64,000 nt of DNA from Clostridiales bacterium Firm_14 (lineage in GTDB: Bacteria > Bacillota > Clostridia > Saccharofermentanales > Saccharofermentanaceae). Below, one piece after another: positions 7,514-16,786 of the stretch. Under the pieces are notes generated by a model, which saw only the letters and a list, made by a program, of their open reading frames with translations, had not been told where the DNA came from and did not search any database. Numbering within the stretch: the stretch's first letter is position 1; every line of letters begins with the position of its first letter. The DNA lies in the NCBI GenBank assembly GCA_001604135.1, contig LVAT01000007.1, positions 50,947-114,946 of the forward strand, read 5' to 3'. The position numbers and the translations under genes are program-made.

Positions 7514-9088
7514 TTATTTAGCGAGATATTTGTAGAAGAATTTATCTTCCGGTTTATCCACAAAGAACTGATCCTGACTTACGATTACGAAGTCAGCGTC
7601 GTTGTGCGCGATGTTTCCGAATGAAACGATGCTGTCCGTATATCTCTCATCAGTAAAGAACGTCATAGGATAAATGACGGTTACCATGAAATAAGTTACA
7701 TAAGTCATTCCGATAAGTACGAGCGAGAATGCTGCACGGACCAGGAGCTGCTTTTTGCTTAAGCGCTTTTTCCTGTTCGAGTTTCTGATGATCTCGTCTT
7801 CGTTCGTAAACTGGGCGATTCGCTCTGCCATGAAGATGCAGAGGATGAATAAAGCAGGCATCGTGCCGCGCATTACAAGGTTGTTTCCTTCGGAAAGGAA
7901 GTAGAACGGCAGGATAAAGAGTACCGCTATTGCGCTCCAGAGCATGGGATCTTTCTTGTGTCCCTTTACGACAAATGCGAAAGAAGGCAGGACCTCAAGT
8001 ATGAACAGCAAGATCATTACGACAATGAACATGAGGATGTTCCCGTCATAGAACTCCCATAAGAATCCCTTCATGTGGAGAGCTCCGGACTTGGCACCGT
8101 AGAATGCGCCGAAGGTAAAGAGCATTAATACGGGAATCGCGAGATTGTTATAAGTAAAGATGTTGAGAACGGACTTTTTCTTTTCCTTGGCCTTGAGATC
8201 TTTGGATAAGAGCCTTACAACAGTCGGGATGAGCACGCCGATAGTTGCCCAGGGAGAATATGCGAAAAGGATACCTCCGATAAGTCCCAAGCTCCTGTTA
8301 TTCTTCGAAAGAAGTATAAGCGTGATTATGAGATAACAGGGGATACACTGGTTGTATACGTTTTCGAGATTATTGAAATTACTGATCATGGAAACATAAG
8401 GGACCCAGCCTTCGATCCATGTCCAGCCGTCGTAAGGATGGATCTCATTGATGAGGTAAGGGATTACATCAAGGCCGGAGAAGCACAGGAACATGAACAG
8501 AGTTCCGTAGGATGCCTTCTTAATGTATTTGCACATTCCGATAAGGGTCAGGAGAATTCCCAAAGCGTTCCAGATGATGAGCGTGATGTTGCCTGCGGTG
8601 AATCCGAAGATCTTGCCGATTATTGCAGCAGGGAGCCAGTAAGTAAAGTAATAGACAAAGCCCTGGTTGTTCTGGAGATTTAAGATCTCTCTTACTTCAG
8701 GATTGCTCTGGGTGGCGGGATCGTAGATTATTGGCCACTTGTAATTGATAAGGTCATTCAGGATCGCTCTTCTGTAAGCGTGGTCAAACGGAGCCCATAC
8801 ATATTCGCCGACGCCGTTGGTGATCGTTACGGCAAATGCGAAGATTATTGCCGCGACTATAAATGATAGGGGAAAGCTGATGTCGCTTTTAAGTTCGAGC
8901 CTGTTTCCGTCAGCGTTCTTTGTGCAATCCCTGATTGCAAGGAATACTGCAGCGATCATGACTGCGGAGAATATGAGGCCTAATATGAGCTTAAGATAGC
9001 CAAGGAAAAAAATAACGACCGGCAGAGCCAGATAGATCACTGCCAAGGTAAAAAACAATTTGTAGGATATCTTAATCTTCTTACTCAT
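7514..9088 (-). CDS. Polytopic membrane protein, glycosyltransferase-like
   Basis: A 524-aa integral membrane protein with about ten or more hydrophobic helices from residue 12 onward. An acidic first extracytoplasmic loop (APFDHAYRRAILNDLINY) is of the kind seen in GT-C polyprenol-phosphate-sugar transferases. The family assignment is tentative because no diagnostic motif is certain. The ATG at 9088 is preferred over an upstream in-frame start at 9172 because AGGAGTG lies 5 bases ahead of it, and because the extra 28 residues would run back into the tRNA terminator. The 3' end converges with the coiled-coil gene, 6 bases apart, with no clear terminator between. A second large membrane protein of similar style lies at 11905-13749. 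Confidence 0.7.
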   Translation of the reverse strand: MSKKIKISYKLFFTLAVIYLALPVVIFFLGYLKLILGLIFSAVMIAAVFLAIRDCTKNADGNRLELKSDISFPLSFIVAAIIFAFAVTITNGVGEYVWAPFDHAYRRAILNDLINYKWPIIYDPATQSNPEVREILNLQNNQGFVYYFTYWLPAAIIGKIFGFTAGNITLIIWNALGILLTLIGMCKYIKKASYGTLFMFLCFSGLDVIPYLINEIHPYDGWTWIEGWVPYVSMISNFNNLENVYNQCIPCYLIITLILLSKNNRSLGLIGGILFAYSPWATIGVLIPTVVRLLSKDLKAKEKKKSVLNIFTYNNLAIPVLMLFTFGAFYGAKSGALHMKGFLWEFYDGNILMFIVVMILLFILEVLPSFAFVVKGHKKDPMLWSAIAVLFILPFYFLSEGNNLVMRGTMPALFILCIFMAERIAQFTNEDEIIRNSNRKKRLSKKQLLVRAAFSLVLIGMTYVTYFMVTVIYPMTFFTDERYTDSIVSFGNIAHNDADFVIVSQDQFFVDKPEDKFFYKYLAK

Positions 9089-9151
9089 TTTTACACTCCT
9101 CAGTAAATTATAATATTTTAGAGGAAATAAACAAAGATAAGAATTTGCGGG

Positions 9152-9184
9152 CAAAACAAAAGCGCTCCGCATTTGCGAAGCGCT
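9152..9184 (-). terminator. Intrinsic terminator after tRNA-Lys
   Basis: On the minus strand, AGCGCTTCGC (complement of 9175-9184) pairs with GCGGAGCGCT (9161-9170) through a 4-base loop with one G.T wobble, followed by TTTTGTTTTG. It lies 9 bases past the tRNA 3' end. Confidence 0.85.
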
Positions 9185-9193
9185 ATATCGTTC

Positions 9194-9269
9194 TGGTGCA
9201 CCTCCAGGGACTCGAACCCTGGGCCCACTGATTAAGAGTCAGTTGCTCTACCATCTGAGCTAGAGGTGC
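9194..9269 (-). tRNA. tRNA-Lys (anticodon CTT)
   Basis: The minus strand reads as a full 76-nt tRNA with encoded CCA. The acceptor stem GCACCTC pairs with GAGGTGC. The D-arm contains AGCTCAGATGGTAGAGC, the anticodon loop is ACTCTTAAT (anticodon CTT), and the T-arm contains GGTTCGAGTCC. It decodes AAG. It stands alone, with its own promoter upstream and terminator downstream. Confidence 0.97.
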
Positions 9270-9286
9270 GTCAAGCAACGTGAGTT

Positions 9287-9315
9287 ATTATAGCCATTAG
9301 GTATTTTAATGTCAA
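9287..9315 (-). promoter_or_regulatory. Consensus promoter of the tRNA-Lys gene
   Basis: Reading the minus strand, TTGACA (complement of 9310-9315) and TATAAT (complement of 9287-9292) are spaced by exactly 17 bases, a perfect sigma-A consensus. The expected start lies a few bases before the tRNA. The -35 box overlaps the TGA stop of the oxidoreductase gene (9312-9314). Confidence 0.9.
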
Positions 9316-10463
9316 CAGTTATTTTGATCAAAGAATCCCGACATATCAACTGAATTGAAATCTTCTGTCAAAGGAAGCTTAACAGGTCGGCCTTCTTTGG
9401 CTGATTTATATATGCCTAAGAGCGTATCTACGGAAGAAAAACCTGCATATGCGTCGGCAATAGGGGCTTTATCTTCGATAATGGAATCAAAAAGATCCTT
9501 ATAGATTCCGAGATGAGGATTAAGCGCGCATTTAAAAGAGAAAATGCCGCCTTCGGATAACTGTCTGCGGATATAGTAGCCGTTCATCTTCTTTGTCTTG
9601 CCGTCAGGATTGATTCCGTAGACTGAGATATGGGGTTTGCCGGAATCAAGTCCCATGGTAAGCTGTCCGTTCTCGCAGAAGACGGAAAATTCCGCAGTGT
9701 GCTTTGAAGGAATAGTGGCTGTTGTGCCTTCGATCTGTGCGAGTGCGCCGTTCTCGAGTCTTAAGACTGCCATGCCGAGGTCTTCAGCTTCGATGTTCCT
9801 TAAGCGCTTGGCGATCATGGAAGTAACTTCCTCTGGTTCAGAACCCATAAGCCAGACGAGAAGATCGATCGCGTGGATCGTCTGGTTCATAAGGGCGCCG
9901 CCGTCGCTCTTCCAGGTTCCTCTCCATGCGGCACTCTGATAATAATCCTCGCCGTGTCCCCAGCGGACATAGATGGTACCGTGTGTGACCTTGCCGTATT
10001 TGCCTTCTGCGATGTCCTGTCTTACAAGACCTACGACGGGGAGGTAACGGTAGATGTGGCCCATTGCGATCTTAAGTCCTGTCTTTCTGGAGAGCTCATA
10101 GATCTCGCGTGCTTCTGATACAGACATGGTCATCGGCTTCTCGAGAAGGAGATTACTGCCGTGCTCCATAGCATATTTCGCAATCTGGAAATGAAGGCCT
10201 GAAGGAACGGTGACAGATACGATCGCAGGCTTTATCTCGTCTATGGCCTGCTTATAGTCGCTGAATTGCTTTACTTTGGAAAAACCTTTTACGGAGTTTA
10301 AGAGCCTCTTGCAGGAATCGGGATTTACGTCAACTACTGCCTTAAGCTCTAAGCCCTTAAGCTTGGAGATGGCTTTTAAGTGCTTCTCTGCGACTCTGCC
10401 GCAGCCGATCAGAACTACTCCTAAGGGAGCCTCGAATGATGTCTTGTTTGAATTATCGGCCAT
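9312..10463 (-). CDS. Gfo/Idh/MocA-family NAD(P)-dependent oxidoreductase
   Basis: A 383-aa soluble enzyme. The N-terminal Rossmann fold has VVLIGCGRVAEKH near residue 17, and the signature LLEKPMTMS near 110 carries the Glu-Lys-Pro of the family. The C-terminal substrate domain includes the conserved histidine region NQTIHAIDLLVWLMG. Members oxidise or reduce ring hydroxyls of sugars, inositols or UDP-sugars. The substrate cannot be read from sequence. Polyprenyl glycosyltransferase-like genes lie on both sides, so a role in surface-sugar synthesis is possible (inference). The ATG at 10463 fits the usual family length. Confidence 0.88.
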   Translation of the reverse strand: MADNSNKTSFEAPLGVVLIGCGRVAEKHLKAISKLKGLELKAVVDVNPDSCKRLLNSVKGFSKVKQFSDYKQAIDEIKPAIVSVTVPSGLHFQIAKYAMEHGSNLLLEKPMTMSVSEAREIYELSRKTGLKIAMGHIYRYLPVVGLVRQDIAEGKYGKVTHGTIYVRWGHGEDYYQSAAWRGTWKSDGGALMNQTIHAIDLLVWLMGSEPEEVTSMIAKRLRNIEAEDLGMAVLRLENGALAQIEGTTATIPSKHTAEFSVFCENGQLTMGLDSGKPHISVYGINPDGKTKKMNGYYIRRQLSEGGIFSFKCALNPHLGIYKDLFDSIIEDKAPIADAYAGFSSVDTLLGIYKSAKEGRPVKLPLTEDFNSVDMSGFFDQNNC

Positions 10464-10573
10464 TTAAAGCCTCCATAAAGGTATTTGATTGAATTAGTTT
10501 AGCACAATAAGTTATTTATTATGCATTATTGATTATAATATACACGTAGGGAATAAATAGGAGGTGTTCTTCC

Positions 10574-11899
10574 ATGAATATGCGGGATATCATTATCGCC
10601 AAGCGTGATAAGAACAGTCTGACTGACGAACAGATAAAGTTTTTCGTAACCGGCGTTACAAACGGCACCATTCCGGATTATCAGATATCGGCTCTTCTTA
10701 TGGCCATCGTCTTGAACGGCATGGATGAGCGCGAGATGACGACTCTCACATTGGAGATGGCTGCTTCCGGCAGCCAGATGGACTTATCTTATCTGGAGGG
10801 CGTTCCGGTCGATAAGCACAGCACAGGCGGAGTAGGCGATAAGATCACGCCGATCCTTTTGCCCCTCATTGCTACGTTCGGCGTTGAGACTGTTAAGCTA
10901 AGCGGCAGGGGACTGGGCTTTACCGGCGGTACCGTAGATAAGTTTGAATCCATTAAGGGATTTAACGTAGAAGTCGATTCCAAGGATTTCCCCAGGCTCG
11001 TAAAAGAGACCGGAATGGTCATTTCAGGCCAGACACCCGACTTGGCTCCTGCAGATAAGATCCTTTACGCATTAAGGGATGTTACGGGTACCGTGGATTC
11101 TATCCCTCTTATTGCATCATCCATCATGAGCAAGAAGATCGCAGGCGGCGCAAAGGTGATCGTTCTTGACGTTACATGCGGCTCAGGCGCATTCATGAAG
11201 GATTATGAGATGGCAAGGCAGCTTGCCGAAGCCATGATCAAGATCGGCAAATTAGCAGGCAGGAAGACCGTTGCAGTCATTACCGACATGGACCAGCCTT
11301 TGGGCAGGTTCTGCGGCAATATCCTCGAGATGCAGGAAGTATTTGATACAGTGACAGGAAAGGGCGAAGAGGACGTTATTGAAGTCGTAACAGAGCTCGC
11401 GTTCCATCTTATAACCCTTGCAGGAAAAGATGCGGGAATGAGCCCAGAAGTCTTAAGAAGCGAGATCCGTGCAAGGCTTGCTGACGGCACCTGCTATGAG
11501 AAATTCAAAGAGCTGATTAAATCCCAGGGCGGCGAGATCAGCCCTTCCGGATATCCTGTTTATGTCGATAAGCCTTTCGACTGCATGCACGTAAATTCGC
11601 CTGAAGCAGGATATGTACAGGGCATGAGGGCTGACCTTATAGGCCAGGCTTCGGTATTGCTTGGCGCAGGGCGCCTCGCGAAAACAGACAGCATTGATTA
11701 CGGCGCAGGCATTGGTTTCTTTGTTAAGATCGGCGATAAGGTCGAGAGGGGAGATTCTCTCTGTGCTCTCTATCAGGGAGAGAACAGCAATCTTTCTGAA
11801 GAACGGCTTTTCGACGCCATGGACCTCATTCTCGAAGCTTATGAGATCGGTCCTAATCCTCCGGAAAAGAAAGCAGCAATCCTGGATGTGATAACATAA
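10574..11899 (+). CDS. pdp: Pyrimidine-nucleoside phosphorylase
   Basis: A 441-aa enzyme that cleaves thymidine, deoxyuridine or uridine with phosphate, giving the free base and (deoxy)ribose-1-phosphate. The family signature SGRGLGFTGGTVDKFE near residue 113 is intact, as is the phosphate loop KHSTGGVGDK near 80. Length fits the Bacillota Pdp/DeoA group. A GGAGGTG ribosome site lies 8 bases before the ATG. The upstream intergenic region is AT-rich with a possible TATAAT at 10534-10539 but no good -35. A purine counterpart is at 41594-42439. Distinguishing broad Pdp from thymidine-specific DeoA is not possible here. Confidence 0.93.
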   Translation: MNMRDIIIAKRDKNSLTDEQIKFFVTGVTNGTIPDYQISALLMAIVLNGMDEREMTTLTLEMAASGSQMDLSYLEGVPVDKHSTGGVGDKITPILLPLIATFGVETVKLSGRGLGFTGGTVDKFESIKGFNVEVDSKDFPRLVKETGMVISGQTPDLAPADKILYALRDVTGTVDSIPLIASSIMSKKIAGGAKVIVLDVTCGSGAFMKDYEMARQLAEAMIKIGKLAGRKTVAVITDMDQPLGRFCGNILEMQEVFDTVTGKGEEDVIEVVTELAFHLITLAGKDAGMSPEVLRSEIRARLADGTCYEKFKELIKSQGGEISPSGYPVYVDKPFDCMHVNSPEAGYVQGMRADLIGQASVLLGAGRLAKTDSIDYGAGIGFFVKIGDKVERGDSLCALYQGENSNLSEERLFDAMDLILEAYEIGPNPPEKKAAILDVIT

Positions 11900-11904
11900 G
11901 CTTT

Positions 11905-13749
11905 ATGAGAAAAGTACTGTTTATAATTGCTTCCATATTATTCTTCACAGGATTCTTCCCGAGAGGGTGGGAGATCTTCCTGTGCCTGTTCCTGGTGCTC
12001 CTTACCGGAGTGCTCACGATAAAACCGGGACTTCCTGAGAAATTCGACAGCAGATCAGCACTGGCTTCTGCAGTAATGACGATATTCTATGCCGTATATG
12101 TATTCATCACGTTCGGTGACATAGCAGGCGACAACATGCTGCTCCTCGCGGGATTTACGGTCCTTACTGCTATAGGTGCTTTCTGGTTCATCTTAAATAT
12201 CTTAAGCATGCTGCCTAAGGTAAAGCCTATGCCGAAGAACCTGGTATCCGAAGATAACAGCATCGGCAAGGCCGGAATGCTCTATCTGCTGATAGTATCT
12301 GTCATCAACGTAACCTTTTTGTGCCAGTCATCGCCACTGTATCCTATGAATTACTGGGATGATGTAAACAGTTATGTTACCGTCAGCAGGGCTGTCGTAT
12401 CCGGCAAGATCCTTTATAAGGACATCTTCGACCATAAGGGACCCTTGCTGCATTTTATAAATATCCCTTTCTCGGCATTTAATCATCAGAGCTATCTGGG
12501 CGTATATATCCTGGAGATAATATTCTGTTTCTTCTGGCTTGTGCTGGCGCTTAAGCTGATGTCCCTTTATGTCAGGCTCGAGCGCACCTGCTTTATCGCG
12601 GTCCTGCCTCTGGCTATGCTGACATATTCAGTAAATGCATTCCATTACGGCGGAAGTACCGAAGAATATGCGCTTCCTCTGTTAACGCTCGGTCTTTATA
12701 TCGGCTTGAAGCTCATTAAGGAAGAGCGCCTGCCGAGATTAAGCGAAGCCTTTATCGCAGGTCTTGCATCAGGTTTCCTGTTCTGGATGAAATTTACCCT
12801 GACAGGTTTTTATATAGGATTCATCTTATTTGTTATCTACAGATGCATAAGATACAAAAAGGGCCTTGAGATTCTTAAGCTCAGCGCGTTGTTTATTGCC
12901 GGCTTTGCGGCGATAACCCTGCCGGTCTTGTCTTATTTCTGGATTACGGGTTCTGTATCTTATCTCTATGAAGCATATTTCTACTTTAATATCTTCGTTT
13001 ACAGCGGAGATTCCATATCGGTTGCCGGCAGGATCCCTTATGCGCTGATCCTTATGTTCATCCAGCTTGGAAGGAACAGGATACTTGCGATCTCAATTGC
13101 CGTCGGGCTGATCTCCGTGTTTGCGCGAAAAAACAGAGACGAGATTATATTCGTAATGCTCAGCTTCCTGAGCACGTTCCTGTTCCTTTATTCCGGCGAG
13201 AAGCCCATGTTCTACTATTGTTTCGGCTTAGCATGCTTTGCGGTATTGGGGTGGACGGGCCTGATTCCTCTTATCAGAAATACCATGAAGAGGATCAAGG
13301 CAAGGCCCAGGAAGATCCTTCTCGCATTCCTCGCTTCATGTGCTTTCTGCGTGGCGGCTTTCTCTGCTTCAGACAGTACGCTCATCATTTTCCGTGACCG
13401 TGAGAAGTACCCGCAGTACGTATTTGCCAGACAGATCCTCGATTCAGGCGATCCGACGGTGCTTAACTTCAAATGCCTTGATTCAGGCATCTATAACGCT
13501 ACCGATACGGTTCCTGATTTCAGATTCTTCTATCAGGTCAATTATCCCGGAAGCTATACAAAGGCGGTTAAAGAGCCTCTCGATCTAGTTACGAGACGCC
13601 GCGTAAGATTCGTAGTAACCAACGATTTCTATGATCTCTCGAATGTCGGATACCGCCTGATAGATGCGAGAAGCTGCTATTACACGGACATTAACGGAAA
13701 CGTGGCTCAGGATGTCTACTATCTCTATGAGCTCGACCTTTTCGCTTGA
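11905..13749 (+). CDS. GT-C-type membrane glycosyltransferase-like protein (RgtABCD/PMT_2-like)
   Basis: A 614-aa protein with about 12 hydrophobic helices. After the first four comes an extracytoplasmic loop with YPMNYWDDVNSYVTVSR, followed by YKDIFDHKGPLLHFI. The acidic pair and the DHKGP motif are typical of the Rgt/ArnT/PMT-like glycosyltransferase fold, which transfers sugars from a polyprenyl carrier outside the membrane. The C-terminal about 130 residues are a soluble extracytoplasmic region. It starts 5 bases after pdp, so it is probably translated from the same mRNA. Acceptor and sugar are unknown; the pairing with pdp looks positional rather than metabolic. Confidence 0.75.
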   Translation: MRKVLFIIASILFFTGFFPRGWEIFLCLFLVLLTGVLTIKPGLPEKFDSRSALASAVMTIFYAVYVFITFGDIAGDNMLLLAGFTVLTAIGAFWFILNILSMLPKVKPMPKNLVSEDNSIGKAGMLYLLIVSVINVTFLCQSSPLYPMNYWDDVNSYVTVSRAVVSGKILYKDIFDHKGPLLHFINIPFSAFNHQSYLGVYILEIIFCFFWLVLALKLMSLYVRLERTCFIAVLPLAMLTYSVNAFHYGGSTEEYALPLLTLGLYIGLKLIKEERLPRLSEAFIAGLASGFLFWMKFTLTGFYIGFILFVIYRCIRYKKGLEILKLSALFIAGFAAITLPVLSYFWITGSVSYLYEAYFYFNIFVYSGDSISVAGRIPYALILMFIQLGRNRILAISIAVGLISVFARKNRDEIIFVMLSFLSTFLFLYSGEKPMFYYCFGLACFAVLGWTGLIPLIRNTMKRIKARPRKILLAFLASCAFCVAAFSASDSTLIIFRDREKYPQYVFARQILDSGDPTVLNFKCLDSGIYNATDTVPDFRFFYQVNYPGSYTKAVKEPLDLVTRRRVRFVVTNDFYDLSNVGYRLIDARSCYYTDINGNVAQDVYYLYELDLFA

Positions 13750-13773
13750 TTTAAAATAGTGTTATTGTATAAT
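13746..13773 (+). promoter_or_regulatory. Promoter of the ruvCAB-queH operon
   Basis: TTGATT (13746-13751) and TATAAT (13768-13773) are separated by 16 bases in the short gap before ruvC. No LexA/SOS-box-like palindrome was recognised nearby. Confidence 0.6.
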
Positions 13774-13805
13774 ACGAACAAATGTTTATATAAGGCAGGA
13801 GTACT

Positions 13806-14372
13806 ATGGCTACAGAGCCCGTTAAGAAGAGAATAATCGGTATCGACCCGGGTTATGCAATTACCGGTTACGGCATTATCGATAAAGCAGGCTCCAAGTT
13901 CGAAGTGATCGATTACGGCGTCATAGAGACCAAGGCCGGTGTGGATTTCCCGTTAAGGCTTCTTGCGATAAATGACAAGATCAGGTTTATCTTAGAGCAG
14001 TATAAGCCGGACTTCATGTCCATAGAAGAGCTCTTCATGGGCCATAACCATACGACGGTAATAGGTACCGCGCAGGCCAGAGGCGCTGTTCTCGTCGAAG
14101 CGGGCAGGGCAGGCGTGGAAGTATTTGAGTTTACGCCGGGACAGGTAAAGCTCGCCATCACAGGATACGGTAAGGCCGAGAAGAAGCAGGTGCAGCTTAT
14201 GACCAAGTCGATCTTAGGCCTTAAGGAAGTTCCGAAGCCGGACGATGCCGCTGATGCTCTTGCTCTGGCGATCACGCTGGCAAATACAGGAACCGCCTTT
14301 GCAGGCAAGGCCGTCTCAGGCTACCAGTACGGCAGATACGGATACTCTAACCGTAACGCGGGATTTGTCTGA
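13806..14372 (+). CDS. ruvC: Crossover junction endodeoxyribonuclease RuvC
   Basis: A 188-aa Holliday-junction resolvase. The first catalytic aspartate lies in GIDPGYAITGYG (near residue 13), the glutamate in SIEELFMGHN (near 74), and the final acidic cluster in KPDDAADALALA (near 148). It makes symmetric nicks in junctions presented by RuvAB. It is first in a ruvC-ruvA-ruvB-queH run with short gaps. GCAGGAG precedes the ATG. The C-terminus has about 20 extra Gly/Tyr-rich residues beyond the usual end. Confidence 0.97.
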   Translation: MATEPVKKRIIGIDPGYAITGYGIIDKAGSKFEVIDYGVIETKAGVDFPLRLLAINDKIRFILEQYKPDFMSIEELFMGHNHTTVIGTAQARGAVLVEAGRAGVEVFEFTPGQVKLAITGYGKAEKKQVQLMTKSILGLKEVPKPDDAADALALAITLANTGTAFAGKAVSGYQYGRYGYSNRNAGFV

Positions 14373-14414
14373 TTTATTGATAGAATAGTCCTATATGTCT
14401 TAAGGAGAATTTGA

Positions 14415-15041
14415 ATGTACGCTTATATCAAAGGTGTTATAGCAGAACGCAATGACCAGCAGATCGTAATAGAGAATAACGGCATCGGTTATCTTATCAA
14501 CTGTCCTCTTGGGATCTCTGCAGAGATCGGAGGTATCGGTGATAATGTTACCGTATATCTCTACCAGAGCGTTAAGGAAGACGATATCTCACTTTACGGA
14601 TTCAGTTCCAGAGATCAGAAGGAGATGTTCTTAAAGCTCATTACGGTAAGCGGAATAGGGCCCAAGGTAGCCCACACGATCTGCGCTTCATTATCCGCTG
14701 AGCAGATCGCAGCTGCAGTTATGAGCAACAATGTAGCTCTCCTTACGGGCGTAAAGGGCTTGGGCAAGAAGACAGCAGAGAGGATCATATTGGAGCTTAA
14801 GGACAAGCTTAAGGCACAGCTCGGAGGTTCAGCTGCGGTAAGCAGCACGCCTGTTGCTATGGCTGTTACGACAGGCGGTGATACTGGCGTCATGCAGGAT
14901 GCTGTCGGCGCGCTCGTTGTGTTAGGATATAAAGATCAGGAAGCGGCTGAAGCCGTGGCTGCAGGCTATGAGGAAGGAATCGGTCTTGAAGACCTCATCC
15001 GCAAGGCTCTGAAGATCGCTTCAGGCAAGAAGTTCTTATAA
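14415..15041 (+). CDS. ruvA: Holliday junction DNA helicase subunit RuvA
   Basis: A 208-aa protein with the RuvA plan: N-terminal OB fold (MYAYIKGVIAERN), two helix-hairpin-helix motifs (VSGIGPKVAHTI and VKGLGKKTAERII), a flexible linker, and a C-terminal domain III that contacts RuvB (about residues 155-208). It binds four-way junctions as a tetramer and loads RuvB. It sits between ruvC and ruvB, and the ATG is preceded by AAGGAG. Confidence 0.97.
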   Translation: MYAYIKGVIAERNDQQIVIENNGIGYLINCPLGISAEIGGIGDNVTVYLYQSVKEDDISLYGFSSRDQKEMFLKLITVSGIGPKVAHTICASLSAEQIAAAVMSNNVALLTGVKGLGKKTAERIILELKDKLKAQLGGSAAVSSTPVAMAVTTGGDTGVMQDAVGALVVLGYKDQEAAEAVAAGYEEGIGLEDLIRKALKIASGKKFL

Positions 15042-15053
15042 GGTATCAGACTG

Positions 15054-16175
15054 ATGATGAATTTTAACGAACATGAGAATGAGGAAGAGCGCGTACTGGG
15101 CAGGCTCAGACAACCGGGCGATAACGAAGAGAAGGCTTTAAGACCTGTTACTTTCGAAGAATACTCCGGCCAGACAAAGGTAAAGACCAATCTTAAGATC
15201 TTTATCGATGCTGCCAAGAAGCGCGGCGAAGCTTTGGATCACGTTCTTTTATATGGTCCTCCGGGACTTGGCAAGACGACTCTCGCAGGCATCATCGCTT
15301 CAGAGATGGGCGTTGCCATGCATATCACCACAGGTCCTTCCATCGAGAAGGCCGGCGATCTTGCAGCTCTCCTTACAAATCTCAACGAGAATGAAGTCTT
15401 GTTCATCGATGAGATCCACAGACTTAATAAGAATGTCGAAGAAGTTCTCTATCCTGCGATGGAGGATTACTGCCTTGATCTCATGATCGGCAAAGGTCCT
15501 GCCGCAAGGTCCGTGAGACTTGATCTTCCGCACTTTACTTTGGTCGGGGCCACGACCAGGGCCGGTATGCTCTCGGCTCCTTTAAGAGACCGCTTCGGCA
15601 TGATCCACCGCCTTGAATTATATGAGACAGAAGATCTCATGGAGATACTTAAGCGTGACGCAGCTCTGCTCGGCATTGCCATCAACGAAGAAGGTCTCAG
15701 GAATATCGCGTCAAGATCCCGTGGCACGCCGAGAATCGCGATCAGGCTTCTTAAGCGAATGAGAGACTTTGCTTCATATCTCGAAAAGGAGACGATCGAC
15801 AAGGAAGTTTCAGACTACGGTCTTAAGGCTCTTGATATCGATGAACTGGGCCTTGATGCTGTAGACAGAAGACTGCTTACATCCATTGCGGATATCTTCA
15901 AGGGCGGACCTGTCGGACTTGAGACTCTTGCTGCATGCACAGGCGAGGATCCGATAACGATAGAAGACGTTTATGAGCCTTTCTTGCTGCAGAACGGCTT
16001 CCTTCATAAGACACCCAGAGGAAGAATGCTTACTTTAAGGGCTTTCGAGCATTTGGGAATGACGCCTCCGCCGTCATTTATTACCGGCATGAAGAGTACG
16101 GAAGCAGCTCCCCGTTATGAGAACATCTCGATCGAGGACTGGCAAAACTCCGAGAGGAACGGTGAGAACGGCTGA
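15054..16175 (+). CDS. ruvB: Holliday junction branch migration ATPase RuvB
   Basis: A 373-aa AAA+ motor. Walker A is GPPGLGKTT (about residues 68-76), Walker B is LFIDEIHRL, sensor 1 lies in [11 protein letters not shown] and the arginine finger in PLRDRFG. The C-terminal winged helix includes TPRGRMLT. It is slightly longer than typical RuvB (about 335-345) because of an extended acidic N-terminus and a short C-terminal tail. There are two adjacent ATGs, at 15054 and 15057. The stop overlaps the next start (TGATG), indicating coupling with queH. Confidence 0.97.
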   Translation: MMNFNEHENEEERVLGRLRQPGDNEEKALRPVTFEEYSGQTKVKTNLKIFIDAAKKRGEALDHVLLYGPPGLGKTTLAGIIASEMGVAMHITTGPSIEKAGDLAALLTNLNENEVLFIDEIHRLNKNVEEVLYPAMEDYCLDLMIGKGPAARSVRLDLPHFTLVGATTRAGMLSAPLRDRFGMIHRLELYETEDLMEILKRDAALLGIAINEEGLRNIASRSRGTPRIAIRLLKRMRDFASYLEKETIDKEVSDYGLKALDIDELGLDAVDRRLLTSIADIFKGGPVGLETLAACTGEDPITIEDVYEPFLLQNGFLHKTPRGRMLTLRAFEHLGMTPPPSFITGMKSTEAAPRYENISIEDWQNSERNGENG

Positions 16176-16771
16176 TGGGGAGGATGCTTCTTCATTGTTG
16201 CTGCGGGCCATGCGCCATGTATCCGATAGATCTTTTGCTGACTTCGGCAAGAGATATCGACTGCTTTTGGTATAACCCTAATATCCAGCCCCAGTTTGAA
16301 TTCGACAGACGTCATGAGAACTTACAGAAAGCTTGCGACCATTATGGCGTAAAGCTTATATCCGTAGGCACTGAATGCATGCAGGATTACTGGCTCTCCA
16401 AGACATATCTCGAAGAATTCGGATCAAGGTGCGATATGTGTTACGACATCCGTATGGATATGGTCGCTAAATTTGCCGCAGAGAACGGTTATGAATCTTT
16501 CTGCACGACCCTTCTTGTAAGTCCTTATCAGCAGCACGACAAGATCGTGGAGATAAGTGATAAGAAGGCTTCTTTATACAGAGTCAGGTTCGATTATATG
16601 GATTTCAGACCGGGTTTCCGCCAGGGTCAGGACATGGCAAGAGAGATAGGCTTATACAGGCAGAAATTCTGCGGCTGCATTTTCTCTTTAGAGGAATCAA
16701 AGTTCAGGGATAAGATCTATAAGGAAATACAGGATCATACCGGCGCACGTCTTGACGGCATATTTGTATAA
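16175..16771 (+). CDS. queH: Epoxyqueuosine reductase QueH
   Basis: A 198-aa protein of the former DUF208 family that catalyses the last step of queuosine synthesis in tRNA, reducing epoxyqueuosine. The cysteine motifs are LHCCCGPCAMYP (about residues 5-16), CDMCYD near 88 and FCGCIF near 167, which hold the Fe-S cluster and a second metal. The ATG overlaps the ruvB stop. Its 3' end lies inside a long perfect inverted repeat shared with the convergent rqcH gene. No queuosine precursor genes are in the window; the organism may salvage the base. Confidence 0.92.
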   Translation: MGRMLLHCCCGPCAMYPIDLLLTSARDIDCFWYNPNIQPQFEFDRRHENLQKACDHYGVKLISVGTECMQDYWLSKTYLEEFGSRCDMCYDIRMDMVAKFAAENGYESFCTTLLVSPYQQHDKIVEISDKKASLYRVRFDYMDFRPGFRQGQDMAREIGLYRQKFCGCIFSLEESKFRDKIYKEIQDHTGARLDGIFV

Positions 16772-16786
16772 TCCTGTATTTCCTTA
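16720..16786. terminator. 16-bp perfect inverted repeat at convergent gene ends, possible bidirectional terminator
   Basis: TAAGGAAATACAGGAT (16720-16735) is the exact reverse complement of ATCCTGTATTTCCTTA (16771-16786), with a 35-base loop. It covers the end and stop codon of queH (16769-16771) and the stop of rqcH on the other strand (16784-16786). Neither side has a strong U-tract, so Rho-independent termination is uncertain. Confidence 0.5.

Noticed and set aside
7023..7535. Arg/Lys/Leu-rich open frame inside the coiled-coil gene
   Set aside because: Out-of-frame shadow of the Glu/Lys/Ala repeats, with no independent start signals.
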